DNA of 64,000 nt from Gemmatimonadetes bacterium 13_1_20CM_4_69_16 (GTDB lineage Bacteria > Gemmatimonadota > Gemmatimonadetes > Gemmatimonadales > GWC2-71-9). The notes under the pieces are model-generated. The model worked only from the letters and a program-made list of their open reading frames with translations, did no database searches and was not told the origin of the DNA. Shown here in pieces: positions 45,642-55,289 of this stretch. Within the stretch, counting starts at the first letter, position 1, and every line of letters starts with the position of its first letter. The position numbers and the translations under genes were made by a program. Location: contig MNIR01000058.1 of NCBI GenBank assembly GCA_001919865.1, forward strand, positions 1 to 64,000, written 5' to 3'.

Positions 45642-46739
45642 CTACTTCGGTCGCCGGCGCGCGAGCGCCTCGCGATACACCGCCTCGGTGCGGTCCGCGG
45701 TCCGTTCGAGCGTGAACTCGCGCCGCACGTAGGCACGACCCGCCGCCGCCAGCCGATCCGAGAACCCGCCGTCCCCGAGCAGCCGTCCCAGCGCCTCCGC
45801 CCACGCCGCCGGGTCGAGCGGCGCCACCAGCAGGCCGGTTTCGCCCGAGCGGATGAGATCCGGATTACCGCCGGCGTCCGACGCCACCACCGGCAACCCC
45901 AGTGCCATCGCCTCGAGCAGAGACTGCGACAGCCCTTCCATCCGGGACGGCAGCGCGGCCAGGGCTGCCCCCTGATAGAAAGCGAGCGCGCGGTCGATCA
46001 GGGGCACGAACACGACGCGGTGGCGTTCCGGAACAGCCTGCGCCAGGGCGCGCAACTGGGCGTCCGGCTCCACGCCGACGCACACCACAAGCACCCCACG
46101 CTCGATCCGGGGAAGCGCCTGGAGCAAGACGTGCTGATCCTTGCGCCGGGAGACGACCGCGACGACCGGCCGCCCATCCGGATCGCCGAGCGCGTCGCGG
46201 GCGGCCGCGAGCTCGGCCAGCGGCACGGGCGCATCCACGCGCTCGAGCGCGATGCCGTTGGGCACGACGCGGAGGCGGGCGCCGGGATGCAGTCGCCGCC
46301 GCAGCGCGCGGGCCACCGCGCCGCTCACCGCGATCGTCCGGTCCGCCGCGAGCCCGACCGGCAGCAGCTCGAGCGGCGACGTCAGCGGCATCGTGCGGCG
46401 TGTGACGACGAACGCCTGAGGCAGCCGGCCCCGCCAGCGCAGCCACGTGAGCGCGCGACGGTCCAGCGTGGCGTGGGAGTTGACGACGTCTATTCGCTCG
46501 CGAGTCAGGACGTCCCCGAGGGCGCGCGCCAGTGCACCTCGCTGCAAGAACGCGAGCGAGACGACGGGCAGTCCGGCTGCGCGCGCCAGCCGCGCCAGCA
46601 GCACGTCGTCGCGGCAGCCCACCAGCACACGGTGTCCGCGCTGGGCGAGCTGTTGGCTCAAGTTGAAGATCGACTGTGTGGACCCGGCGGGGCCGCCCTG
46701 ATGGGTGAGCTGAAGAATCGTGAGCGGCCCGCCTGTCAT
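45642..46739 (-). CDS. Glycosyltransferase family 4
   Basis: 365 residues. N-terminal THQGGPAGSTQSIFNLSQQL, C-terminal E-x7-E in MEGLSQSLLEAMALGLPVVA. Middle Rossmann half RPVVAVVSRRKDQHVL. It is the first gene of a minus-strand run of three glycosyltransferases. The region just upstream carries the 17-bp repeat shared with 48024. Confidence 0.9.
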   Translation of the reverse strand: MTGGPLTILQLTHQGGPAGSTQSIFNLSQQLAQRGHRVLVGCRDDVLLARLARAAGLPVVSLAFLQRGALARALGDVLTRERIDVVNSHATLDRRALTWLRWRGRLPQAFVVTRRTMPLTSPLELLPVGLAADRTIAVSGAVARALRRRLHPGARLRVVPNGIALERVDAPVPLAELAAARDALGDPDGRPVVAVVSRRKDQHVLLQALPRIERGVLVVCVGVEPDAQLRALAQAVPERHRVVFVPLIDRALAFYQGAALAALPSRMEGLSQSLLEAMALGLPVVASDAGGNPDLIRSGETGLLVAPLDPAAWAEALGRLLGDGGFSDRLAAAGRAYVRREFTLERTADRTEAVYREALARRRPK

Positions 46740-47184
46740 GGCCCGAAGCTAGTTATCTGATCTTGCTACGTGGACCCCTTCGGCCCGGCCCGGTCCGAGA
46801 TAGCAAGGAATCAAGGACTTAGGGCGGCGGATGGGTTGGCACGCCGGCGCCACGATAGGTCTATCAGCCTAGGGTCTTGGTGTAGCAGGCGAACGATCTC
46901 GAAGCAGGGAGGCCTCCTGCGGCGCGTGATGCCAGGCGTGCACTACTTGGATTTGGTGTCTTGGGTCCATTCACTCCCTCCTGCCGTGAAAGATAGCTAA
47001 CCTCAAAGCCACCACCGCCCGACTTGGCGTGGCGGGGCGCGATCCCGCGACCGCGCCCTTGCGATTCGACTTCCCTCGCGCTAACTCTGCCGATCTCACC
47101 CGTCCTGAAAGCTGTTTTATCGAATGCCCCGTTTTTTCGGTGGGGCGTTCACTAGCGCAGTAGCGCGACAGCGGGAGGTTTCCC
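46740..47184. other. Intergenic region with no clear gene
   Basis: Lower GC than the flanks. It holds one copy of a 17-bp direct repeat (46749-46765) and, near 47128-47151, a GCCCC/GGGGC hairpin with a T-run in its loop. Short open frames here look like chance. I see no tRNA or promoter I would defend. Confidence 0.5.
46749..46765. repeat. 17-bp direct repeat, copy 1
   Basis: CTAGTTATCTGATCTTG. It matches CTAGTTATCTTATCTCG at 48024-48040 at 15 of 17 positions in the same orientation. Confidence 0.55.
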
Positions 47185-47823
47185 GTGCGCCATCTTACCT
47201 TACTCTGCATTCCATCGCTGCTGGCGTGGTTCGAGAACCTACCGGCCCAAGCCGCCCAAGACTCGGCTGCAGGCCAGACGCCTACCCGGCTCTGTTACCG
47301 CGCCCGACCCAAACCGGCATGCTCCACATTCATCCTCACGGATTTCGGCGGCTACCTGGTGACGGGCGACTTTCCACTCGGGGGAGTCGTGGATTGGGGC
47401 TTGATGGTCAACGTCAGCACGCGGGACGCAATTGGCACGTCGGTGTTCGCGAGTCTGGACCCGCTTGGGTTCGGGCTCGGGCCCGCCGTCCGCTACCGCC
47501 GCTGGCTCCCGCCTTCAGGATCGTTCGAGGTCGCCGTGGGTACGCCGCTAACACGCACCAACGACATCCGGGGCGCAGTGTTTGGCCTTGTCAGGTGGAG
47601 TCCCAACCATTGGCTTGCGGTTGCGGCTCGTCCGGAGCTCGTGCACCGGCCGGTGTTTCTCTGCGGTGGGCCGACCAATACTTGCACCTCCGAAGTCCAG
47701 TGGCGGCGGCGCGTACCGCTCGGGGTGGAGTTCGGTTGGGTGCCCGGGCTCGCGCTCACCGCCGCGAGCGGCTTCACGATCGTGGGGCTCTTCCTGGGGC
47801 TCTTCGCCGGACGGATTCACTAG
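47185..47823 (+). CDS. Hypothetical exported, probably beta-barrel, protein
   Basis: 212 residues, GTG 47185 with a GGGAGG box. Signal peptide to LPAQAAQD. The rest is Gly- and aromatic-rich with alternating strands (GGYLVTGDFPLGGVVDWGL, FGLGPAVRYRRWLPPSG) and four cysteines, two in VFLCGGPTNTC. I recognise no family. It sits alone in a small lower-GC island between glycosyltransferase genes, flanked by 17-bp direct repeats, so it may be acquired. Confidence 0.65.
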   Translation: MRHLTLLCIPSLLAWFENLPAQAAQDSAAGQTPTRLCYRARPKPACSTFILTDFGGYLVTGDFPLGGVVDWGLMVNVSTRDAIGTSVFASLDPLGFGLGPAVRYRRWLPPSGSFEVAVGTPLTRTNDIRGAVFGLVRWSPNHWLAVAARPELVHRPVFLCGGPTNTCTSEVQWRRRVPLGVEFGWVPGLALTAASGFTIVGLFLGLFAGRIH

Positions 47824-48023
47824 AACAGTCGAGCCCGACGCCCGGGGCGGGCCTCTAAGTGGAAACCAGGGCGGTGGGTGCTTCTACTACAGTGCGGGGC
47901 GCGATCCGGGGACCGGGGCCCTACGGACGCGCGCCTACGCCTCTTCCGCTTCTACCACAAAGACGATCGCTGAACCGGCAAGACGCAGCCACGAACTCTC
48001 GCCACGATCTCAGGGTTACTGAC

Positions 48024-48040
48024 CTAGTTATCTTATCTCG
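48024..48040. repeat. 17-bp direct repeat, copy 2
   Basis: CTAGTTATCTTATCTCG, three bases before ATG 48044; see copy 1 at 46749. Confidence 0.55.
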
Positions 48041-48043
48041 TCG

Positions 48044-49006
48044 ATGCACGTCGTCCTCGCCTGCAACCAACAGCTGCCCGCGAAGGGATACGGCGGACCC
48101 CAGCGCGTGGTCGTGGCACTCGTGCGCGGGCTGGCGGCGCTCGGGCACCGCGTCACTTTGCTGGCGCTGCCAGGCTCGCGAGTGGCGGAGGCGACGCTGG
48201 TGGAAGTCCCCGCCCGTAAATTCGGCGCTGCGGCGGACCTCGCAGCCTACGTCCCGCGCGACGCGGACATCCTGCACACGCACCTGCCGCTCAAGCCCGG
48301 CCCTGCTCGCCCCGGCGCGCCGCCCTTGGTCCAGACGATTCACCGCAACCTGAAGCCCGGCGCGCCGCCTGCTCCTAACAGCGTGTTCCTCTCGCGCGAC
48401 CACGCCCGGCGCCATGGGAGCGACGTCTTCGTCTACAACGGACTCGATCCCGCGGATTACCTGTTCCGCCGCTTCCCCAAGCGCGCCGCGCAGTTCGATC
48501 TGTTCCTCGGCAAGCTGCACAGCGCCAAGGGCTACCATTGGGCGGTGGAAGCCGCGAAGCACACCGGGCACCGGTTGGTGCTCGCCGGCGGCTGGAGGCC
48601 CAGCTTCACGGGGGCGATCAAGTACGTCGGCGAAGTGGATGGCGGCGCGAAGGCGGCGCTGCTCGCCCGGGCGCGTTGCCTGTGGAACCCCGCGCAGTGG
48701 GACGAGCCGTTCGGCCTCGTCACGGTCGAGGCGTTGCTCTCGGGGACGCCGGTGCTCGGCACCCGGCGCGGGGCGCTCCCTGAGCTGATCACGCCGGAGG
48801 TGGGCGCGCTGTGCGACACGTTGGAAGAGATGATGGCCGCGGCACAGGTGATCCACACCCGCAGCCCCGAGGCCTGCCGTGCGCTCGCCGAACGCCGCTT
48901 CACTCACCTGGTGATGGCAGAGGAGTACGTCCGGATGTACCACTCCCTGCGCGACACCGGCAAACTGCCGCCGGGCGGAGGACGCGCCGCGCTCGACGCC
49001 GCCTAG
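48044..49006 (+). CDS. Short glycosyltransferase family 4 protein
   Basis: 320 residues, shorter than typical GT4. N-terminal KGYGGPQRVVVALVRGLAALG, acceptor half, then NPAQWDEPFGLVTVEALLSG carrying E-x7-E. The sequence SRDHARRHGSDVFVYNGLDP is typical of the UDP-sugar/'lipopolysaccharide' type GT4. It ends 4 bp inside the convergent gene. Confidence 0.88.
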   Translation: MHVVLACNQQLPAKGYGGPQRVVVALVRGLAALGHRVTLLALPGSRVAEATLVEVPARKFGAAADLAAYVPRDADILHTHLPLKPGPARPGAPPLVQTIHRNLKPGAPPAPNSVFLSRDHARRHGSDVFVYNGLDPADYLFRRFPKRAAQFDLFLGKLHSAKGYHWAVEAAKHTGHRLVLAGGWRPSFTGAIKYVGEVDGGAKAALLARARCLWNPAQWDEPFGLVTVEALLSGTPVLGTRRGALPELITPEVGALCDTLEEMMAAAQVIHTRSPEACRALAERRFTHLVMAEEYVRMYHSLRDTGKLPPGGGRAALDAA

Positions 49007-49959
49007 CGCAGCGCGACGGTGAGTAGCTCTTCCATGCGGTGCCGCCAGGTGTGCTCCCGCAGCGCGCGCTCCCGCGCCGCGGCGGCGAGCGAGCGACGCG
49101 CCGGCTCGTCCCCCAGCAGCCACCGAGCCCGCTCCCGCAGGTCGCCCAAGTCGCGGTACAGCACGACCTCGCGATCGGGCTCGAAATGGCGCGCGATGTC
49201 GCCTTTCGCATCCGAGAGCTGAGGCGTCCCGATAGCGGCGAGCTCGAACACGCGCATGTTGGCGCCGGTGCCGTAGCGCGCCGGGTTCCCCCCCTCCCCG
49301 AAGTGCTGATGGACGTTGAGGCCGACGGCGGCGCCCGAGAGGGCGCGCACGAAATCGTCCCCATACGCCGGGCCGTTGGGCCACCCGGGACCCCAGGCGA
49401 CGAGGCCCAAGTCGGCCAGCTCGCGGACCACGCGCTCGCGCGCCGGGTCGCGCGACCCCGCGAACACGAGCGGCGCCCGCCAGCGGGCCCCGCCGTCGAG
49501 CGGCCGGTGGTACTCGGGGTCGCACCCGAACGCGAGGTAGTGGGCCCGCGCGCCGGCGCGGCGATGGCGCTCGAGGCTCGAGCCGTCATGTGTGAACAGG
49601 ACGTCGTAGGCGGGCCCCAACGCGAGTGACACCGCTAGTTCATGGGGATCGTCGGGGAACCAGTTCACCCAGCGGCCGCCGAACCGGCGCTTCAGCTCCG
49701 CGACCTCGCCGGGCTCGAGCTTGGTTCCCTTGAACACGAGCACGACGTCCGCCGGTGCGCGCTCGAGCAGCCCGCCCAGTCGGGCGCCGAGCGGCCGGCG
49801 CAACACGGCGTTCAGGCCGCGCAGCCGCTCCTCGCACCGCCGTACCTCGCACCCCACCTCGGCGAGGGCGCGGGCGAGCGCGAGGCCGCTGCGGTGGTAG
49901 CGCGGATTGAACGCCGCCACCAGCGTCACGCGCAATCCCGTGAAGGGACGCGCCGTCAT
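49003..49959 (-). CDS. CgeB/DUF3880-like glycosyltransferase family protein
   Basis: 318 residues. The N-terminal half has FNPRYHRSGLALARALAEVG and WVNWFPDDPHEL; the C-terminal half has GTGANMRVFELAAIGTPQLS, the CgeB-like GT1 block. CgeB-type proteins add sugars to spore or envelope glycans. Overlaps the GT2 gene upstream by ATGA. Confidence 0.82.
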   Translation of the reverse strand: MTARPFTGLRVTLVAAFNPRYHRSGLALARALAEVGCEVRRCEERLRGLNAVLRRPLGARLGGLLERAPADVVLVFKGTKLEPGEVAELKRRFGGRWVNWFPDDPHELAVSLALGPAYDVLFTHDGSSLERHRRAGARAHYLAFGCDPEYHRPLDGGARWRAPLVFAGSRDPARERVVRELADLGLVAWGPGWPNGPAYGDDFVRALSGAAVGLNVHQHFGEGGNPARYGTGANMRVFELAAIGTPQLSDAKGDIARHFEPDREVVLYRDLGDLRERARWLLGDEPARRSLAAAARERALREHTWRHRMEELLTVALR

Positions 49960-50825
49960 AGCTCGACGTAGTTGCGGTATTCGAAGACGCGGGCCCCGGT
50001 GAGGCGCTCGATCCAGTCCGACGCGTACAGCCGCAGATGCCCGAGTCGGAGTCGCTGCGGGGCCACGGCGTGACCCGGGGGCGAATGGCGCCGCGCGGCG
50101 ATCCACTCCTGGGCCACCCGCGGGTGTGTGCCGTCGAATCGTCGCAGCAAGGGGGTCCACTCGAGGCCGCGCCGGGCCGCGCTGCGCCGCTCCAGCTGCG
50201 CCACCGCTTCGGTGAAGATCTCCTTGGACACCACCAGCTTGTGGTTGAGCGACTGCGGGGCGCCGGCCCAGCCGTAGTGGAACATCGGCGCGCCCGTCAC
50301 GCGTGCGCGGACGCGCCGCATTTCGGGCCCGACGCGGAAGCCCTGCGCGTCCTGGTAGGAGTGGATGTCCCGACCGAGCCGCACGCAGCGCACCTCGCGG
50401 CGGTACCAGTGCCGGTTCGTCGCCACGGTGTCGAAGTCGCCGTAGAAGTGCCGGTAGTCCACCAGCAGCCCCTCCACCCGCGGGTCCGCGTGGCACGCCG
50501 CGACGCTGTCACGCAGGATCGCCGCGCCCGTCTCGTGCAGCACCTCGTCCGCCTGGATGTAGAGCCCCCAGGCGCCGCGGCACGCCCGCATGGCGCGCTC
50601 CGTCTCCTGGGCGAGCACGCTCGAGCCGCGCGAGAAGTCCCAGACGGTGTCGAGGATGCGCACGCGCGGGTCGCCGAGCCCGGCGACCAGATCACGCGTC
50701 GCGTCGTCCGACTTCCCCACGTTCACGACGACCTCGTCGCAAATCTCGAGGATCGAGCGGATCGCCGGGACGATGGGGTAATCGAGCCGCACCGCGTTGC
50801 GGACGAGCGTGAAGCCCGAGACCAT
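49956..50825 (-). CDS. Glycosyltransferase family 2
   Basis: 289 residues. GT-A fold: VSGFTLVRNAVRLDYP, DEVVVNVGKSDDATRD, and a metal-binding QADEV in place of DxD (WGLYIQADEVLHETG). It forms an operon with the MsbA-like transporter and the CgeB-like gene. Probably an LPS-core or O-antigen transferase. Confidence 0.87.
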   Translation of the reverse strand: MVSGFTLVRNAVRLDYPIVPAIRSILEICDEVVVNVGKSDDATRDLVAGLGDPRVRILDTVWDFSRGSSVLAQETERAMRACRGAWGLYIQADEVLHETGAAILRDSVAACHADPRVEGLLVDYRHFYGDFDTVATNRHWYRREVRCVRLGRDIHSYQDAQGFRVGPEMRRVRARVTGAPMFHYGWAGAPQSLNHKLVVSKEIFTEAVAQLERRSAARRGLEWTPLLRRFDGTHPRVAQEWIAARRHSPPGHAVAPQRLRLGHLRLYASDWIERLTGARVFEYRNYVEL

Positions 50826-50826
50826 G

Positions 50827-52629
50827 TCAGGCGCGGAATTGCATGTCGTACAGGCGGCGGTACAGTCCTCCGGCGGCGAACAGCGCGTCGTGCGTGCCGC
50901 GCTCGACCAGCCGGCCGTCGGCGAGCACCACGATCAGGTTCGCGTGCCGCACCGTAGCGAGGCGGTGCGCGATCACGAGCACCGTGCGGTGCGCCATCAG
51001 GCGGTCGATCGCCTCCTGCACCAGCCGCTCCGACTCGGTGTCGAGGGCGCTGGTCGCCTCGTCGAGGATCAGGAGCGGCGGGTCGCGCAGCAGCGCCCGC
51101 GCGATCGCGATCCGCTGGCGCTGCCCGCCCGAGAGCCGGGTGCCACGCTCGCCCAGCAGCGTGTCGTAGCCCTGCGGCAGCTGGGCGATGAACTCGTCCG
51201 CGTTCGCGGCTCGAGCGGCGGCGCGCACCTGCTCGAGCGTGAAGTCGCCGCGCCCGTACGCGATGTTCGCGTGCACCGTGTCGTTGAGCAGCACGGTCTC
51301 CTGCGACACGATGCCCATCAGCGCCCGCAGACTGCGGCGCGTGAACCGCGTGATCGGTACGCCGTCCATCAGGATCTGGCCGCCGGTCGGCTCGTAGAAG
51401 CGCGGCAGCAGGTCCACGAGCGTAGTCTTCCCCGCCCCCGATGGCCCCACGATGGCAACGATGTGGCCGCGCCGCACCTCGAGCTCGACGTCCCGCAGCA
51501 CGGGAGCTTCGCCGTCGTAGGAGAACGTCACGCCGCGGAACTCGATCCGATCCCCGAAGCGGGCGGTGGTCTCTCCCGCCCGGTCGCCCTCGTCCGCCGG
51601 GACTTCGAGCACCTCGAAACAGCGGTCCGCCGCCGCAACCGCGCCGGCCATGATCGTGGGATACTGCGTCACCGCCTTGATCGGCGACATGAGCCGCAGG
51701 GCCACGGCGATGAACACGATGAACACCTCCGGCCGCAGCGACGCCGACGCCCCGAGCGCGAGGCGCGTCCCCACCAGGAAGATCGCCACGATGACCAGGC
51801 CGGCGAAGATCTCGCTCACCGGGCTCGTCAGGGTCGACGCGGCCTGGGCGCGTAGCACTCGCTTGCGGTACCGGTTGGCGAGGCGCTGGAACCGGTCGAC
51901 CTCGAACGCCTCGGCGACATAGGCTCGCACCAGCTTCACCGACGCCACCATCTCGCTCACGAGACTGGTCAGCTCGCCGCGGTCGTCGGCTTGCTCCCGC
52001 GAGCGGCGTCGCACGCGCGCGACGAGCGGGCGGATGGTAAGGACGAGGGCCGGGGCGAGGGCCAGCGTGATGATCGCGAGCCGCCAGGAGAGGCCGATGA
52101 GGATCGCGAGGTACACGACGATCAAGCACACGTTGCGGAGGAACGAGGCGAGGGCCGCGGTGACGGCGGTCTTGACCTGATCCGTGTCACTGATGATGCG
52201 GGCGAGCAGCTGGCCGCCCTTGGTGCGCTGGAAGAAGCCGAGCGGCAAGGTCTGGAGGTGGCGGAACAGGCGGACCCGCAGGTCGCGCACCACGCCTTCT
52301 TCGATCGCCACGCTGCACATCGCGGCCGCGTAGGCAGCCGCGTTCTTGATGACGAGCGCCACGACGAGCACCAGGACCACGTTGCGCAGCGCCACCTCGG
52401 GCGCCCCCACCGTGAGCAGCGGCCCGGTGATCTGGCCGAGCACCTTCTCCACCGTGGAGGAGCCTGTCGCCGGCAACGCCTGCAGCTTGAACAAGGCGCG
52501 GAGGAACGGAAGCACCAAGACGAACGTCGCCCCGTCCAGGATGGACGACACGATCGTGGCGACGATGTTGGCGCCGAAGAGAAGCCTGTAGGGGCGGAGC
52601 AGGCCGAGCACGCGGCCGCTGCGCCCCAT
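50827..52629 (-). CDS. MsbA-like ABC lipid/glycolipid flippase
   Basis: 600 residues from ATG 52629. Six membrane helices, then an ATPase with Walker A GPSGAGKTT, signature LSGGQRQR, Walker B LLILDEAT and H-loop IAHRLATV. An exporter half-transporter that works as a homodimer. Among glycosyltransferase genes it most likely flips a lipid-linked glycan or lipid A core. One base separates it from the PorX-like gene upstream. Confidence 0.92.
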   Translation of the reverse strand: MGRSGRVLGLLRPYRLLFGANIVATIVSSILDGATFVLVLPFLRALFKLQALPATGSSTVEKVLGQITGPLLTVGAPEVALRNVVLVLVVALVIKNAAAYAAAMCSVAIEEGVVRDLRVRLFRHLQTLPLGFFQRTKGGQLLARIISDTDQVKTAVTAALASFLRNVCLIVVYLAILIGLSWRLAIITLALAPALVLTIRPLVARVRRRSREQADDRGELTSLVSEMVASVKLVRAYVAEAFEVDRFQRLANRYRKRVLRAQAASTLTSPVSEIFAGLVIVAIFLVGTRLALGASASLRPEVFIVFIAVALRLMSPIKAVTQYPTIMAGAVAAADRCFEVLEVPADEGDRAGETTARFGDRIEFRGVTFSYDGEAPVLRDVELEVRRGHIVAIVGPSGAGKTTLVDLLPRFYEPTGGQILMDGVPITRFTRRSLRALMGIVSQETVLLNDTVHANIAYGRGDFTLEQVRAAARAANADEFIAQLPQGYDTLLGERGTRLSGGQRQRIAIARALLRDPPLLILDEATSALDTESERLVQEAIDRLMAHRTVLVIAHRLATVRHANLIVVLADGRLVERGTHDALFAAGGLYRRLYDMQFRA

Positions 52630-52630
52630 T

Positions 52631-54229
52631 CTAGCGCGTCCCCCCGCTCCCGGATCCCTTGGCACGGCCGCGCGGCGTGAGCAGCGCCACCGGGAGGATC
52701 ATCTCTTCGGGCGTTACGCCGCCGTGCAGGAAGGAGCCGCGGTAGCGGGCCTGGTACTCGCGCAGCTTGGTCGGGTACACGAAGAACCGATCGCCGGCAG
52801 CGAGCAGCAACCGCACGCCGAGACCCATTCCCGGAAGACCGTAGGACTTCAAGTCCTCGACGGAGAGCGCGGCCTCCGGGTCCTCGCTCCGCAGGTCCTC
52901 GCCGAACTTGTAGCGCAGGTTCGCGGTGGCGTCCCGCTTCGCATACACCGTCGCCGGCGTCTCGCAGTGGATGGAGCCGTGATCCGTGGTGAGCAGCACC
53001 GTGACACCGCGCCGCTCCGCCTCCTCGAGCGCGGCGCGGACCGGCGAGCGCTCGAACCAGGTGCGCGTGAGGCTCCGCAGCGCTGGGACGTCCCGGGCCA
53101 CCTCGTACAGGATCGCGCTCTCCGAGCGCCCGTGCGTGAGCTGGTCGATGAAGTTGAACACGAGCGCCGTCACGCCGTCCTGTGCGAGATGCGCCGGGAG
53201 CCGGCGCAGCAGGTCGCTGCCGTCGGCCGAGCTGAAGAGCTTCTCGTAGCGCACCGGCACCGGTGCCCCCACGAGCTCCGCCAGCTGCTCGGTGAGGAGC
53301 TCCCCCTCGTGGGCGTTGAGGCTCTCGTCGTCCGAGGCCTGGCCCCACCAGTCGGGATGCCGGGCGGCGATCTCCATCGGGAAGAGGCCGGAGAAGATGG
53401 CGTTGCGCGCGAACGGCGTCGCGGTCGGCAGGATGCTGTAGTAATACGACTCCTCGACCTCGAACAGCGGCGTCACGAGATCGCGCAGCTGCTCCCACTG
53501 GTCCAGCCGCAAGCAGTCGATGACGATGAACAGCACCCGACCCTGCGCCTTGAGGACTGGCACCAGGAACTCGGCGCCCACGTCCACCGAGAGGGGCGGC
53601 CGGTCGCCCTCGGGATTGGCGAGCCAGCGCGGATACTGGCGTGCGATGTAGCCCGCGAAGTCCTTGCGCAAGCTCGCTTGCAGGGCGCGGAGCGCCTCCG
53701 ACAGGCCGGGCTCGTTGGAGGCGGTGAGCCGGACCTCCCAGCGCGACAGCTCGACCACGAACTCGATCCACTCGCGCCATGCCAGCGTCGCGCCGCGGCG
53801 ACCCTCGAGCTCGCGGAAGCGCGCCACGAAGTCGCGGGCGATGCGCTGCTGCCGGATACGATCGCCCTCGAGCAGGCGCGTCACCACGGACAGGATCTGA
53901 CGCGGCTGCACCGGCTTGACGAGGTAATCGTCCACCTCGACCCCGATCGCGTCACGCAGCGTCCCTTCGTCCTCGCTCTGCGTCACCATCACGACCGCCA
54001 CACCCGCATCGATGGCGCGGATCTCGGGGAGCAGCTCCAGGCCCCGGCGCCCCGGCATCTGCTCATCCAGCAGGACCACGCTGTACGGCTCCCGTCGCAA
54101 CATCGCGAGCGCGTCGTCGCCGTGGGCCGCCGATGCGACCGTAAATCCCTGCGCCTCGAGGAAGCGGCGGTGCGGGGCGAGCCCGTCGACCTCGTCGTCC
54201 ACCCAGAGAATGCGCTTTGGCCGCGCCAT
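52631..54229 (-). CDS. PorX-like response regulator: receiver plus PglZ domain
   Basis: 532 residues. The receiver (1-120) has DD pair at 11-12, phospho-acceptor Asp55 in VVLLDEQMPG and KPVQP. A helical linker follows, then a PglZ alkaline-phosphatase-like domain (about 230-520) with metal ligands in VIDCLRLDQWEQL, TATPFARN, FNFIDQLTHGR and TTDHGSIH. This architecture and length match PorX, the zinc phosphodiesterase that controls type IX secretion and gliding in Bacteroidota. No Por secretion genes are in this window. It lies in an envelope operon with MsbA. Confidence 0.9.
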   Translation of the reverse strand: MARPKRILWVDDEVDGLAPHRRFLEAQGFTVASAAHGDDALAMLRREPYSVVLLDEQMPGRRGLELLPEIRAIDAGVAVVMVTQSEDEGTLRDAIGVEVDDYLVKPVQPRQILSVVTRLLEGDRIRQQRIARDFVARFRELEGRRGATLAWREWIEFVVELSRWEVRLTASNEPGLSEALRALQASLRKDFAGYIARQYPRWLANPEGDRPPLSVDVGAEFLVPVLKAQGRVLFIVIDCLRLDQWEQLRDLVTPLFEVEESYYYSILPTATPFARNAIFSGLFPMEIAARHPDWWGQASDDESLNAHEGELLTEQLAELVGAPVPVRYEKLFSSADGSDLLRRLPAHLAQDGVTALVFNFIDQLTHGRSESAILYEVARDVPALRSLTRTWFERSPVRAALEEAERRGVTVLLTTDHGSIHCETPATVYAKRDATANLRYKFGEDLRSEDPEAALSVEDLKSYGLPGMGLGVRLLLAAGDRFFVYPTKLREYQARYRGSFLHGGVTPEEMILPVALLTPRGRAKGSGSGGTR

Positions 54230-54287
54230 AGGCGAAAGCTAATGACGACTGGCGAACGGCGGCAACGCGACCGTAGTTTCCGGCTCC

Positions 54288-55289
54288 GTGTTGTGCGTCC
54301 TGCTGGTGCGCTTCAGCTCCATCGGCGACATCCTGTTGACGACGCCGCTCGTGCGCGCGCTGTCCCGGCGCCACCCGGAGGCGCGGCTCGTCTATGTCAC
54401 GAAGCGGGCCATGGCTCCGCTGGTCGCCGACAACCCGCACCTCGCGGAGGTGGTGGCGCTAGAGCCCGACGAGCCGATCCGTCACCTCGCCCGGCGCCTG
54501 TCGGCGCTCGCCCCCACGCACGGGCTCGACCTCCACGGCAGCGTGCGCAGCGCCCTGCTGCGCCTGTTGGTCCGCTGCCGCTGGTCGGGGTACCGCAAGC
54601 GCAAGCTCCCCCGCACCCTGCTCATCGCCACCAAGCTCGATGCCTACCGCGCCCGCGTCCCGGTCGCGGAGCGTTACTTCGAGGCGGCGGCTCAGCTCGA
54701 CACGCGCCCCGATGGCGGTCCCCCGGAGTTCCACCTCGGTCGCGGCGCGACGGAGCGTGTGGCGCAGTGGCTGATGGAGCGTGGGCTCGCGGACGCCCGG
54801 CTCGCGGCCCTGGCTCCCGGCGCGGCTCACGCGACCAAGCGCTGGCCGGTCGCTCACTGGAGCGCGCTCATCGAGCAGCTGCGCGACGGCGGCTACCGGC
54901 CCGTTGTCGTGGGCGGGCCGGAGGACCGCGGCCTCGCCCAGCAGCTCGTCGCGAGTGGGGGGGGGGCCGCGGCCAGCGCGGCGGGAGAGTTCTCCCTCCA
55001 GGAGACCGGCGCGATGCTGGCACGCGCGACCGTGCTCGTTTCGGGCGACACGGGGGTGATGCACATGGCGACCGGCGTAGGCACGCCCGTCGTGGCGCTG
55101 TTCGGGCCGACCGTCGAGCAGTTCGGGTTCTTCCCGTACCGCGGCCCCGCCGCCGTGCTGCAGCGCGATCTCGACTGTCGCCCCTGCTCCGCCTCCGGCA
55201 CCGCGACCTGCCCGCTCGGCCACCACCGTTGTCTCCGCGACATCGCACCCGCCGACGTGGCGGCGGCGGTGGCGCGCCTCGTCGCGTGA
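54288..55289 (+). CDS. Glycosyltransferase family 9, heptosyltransferase-like
   Basis: 333 residues, GTG 54288. Starts VRFSSIGDILLTTPLVRAL (typical GT9 GDILL). The C-terminal half has APGAAHATKRWP, the donor site GDTGVMHMATGVGTPVVALFG, and the GCRPCS-like cysteine region (DLDCRPCSASGTATC). It transfers heptose to lipid A-Kdo in LPS core. Divergent from the PorX-like gene. Confidence 0.92.
   Translation: MLCVLLVRFSSIGDILLTTPLVRALSRRHPEARLVYVTKRAMAPLVADNPHLAEVVALEPDEPIRHLARRLSALAPTHGLDLHGSVRSALLRLLVRCRWSGYRKRKLPRTLLIATKLDAYRARVPVAERYFEAAAQLDTRPDGGPPEFHLGRGATERVAQWLMERGLADARLAALAPGAAHATKRWPVAHWSALIEQLRDGGYRPVVVGGPEDRGLAQQLVASGGGAAASAAGEFSLQETGAMLARATVLVSGDTGVMHMATGVGTPVVALFGPTVEQFGFFPYRGPAAVLQRDLDCRPCSASGTATCPLGHHRCLRDIAPADVAAAVARLVA

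Noticed and set aside
46770..47000. A 76-residue ORF in the intergenic region
   Set aside because: No ribosome site, no domain, and codon use unlike a gene; probably chance.
52631..54229. PglZ as part of a BREX phage-defence system
   Set aside because: The protein has a receiver domain fused to PglZ (PorX plan), and no BrxA/B/C/L or PglX genes are near.
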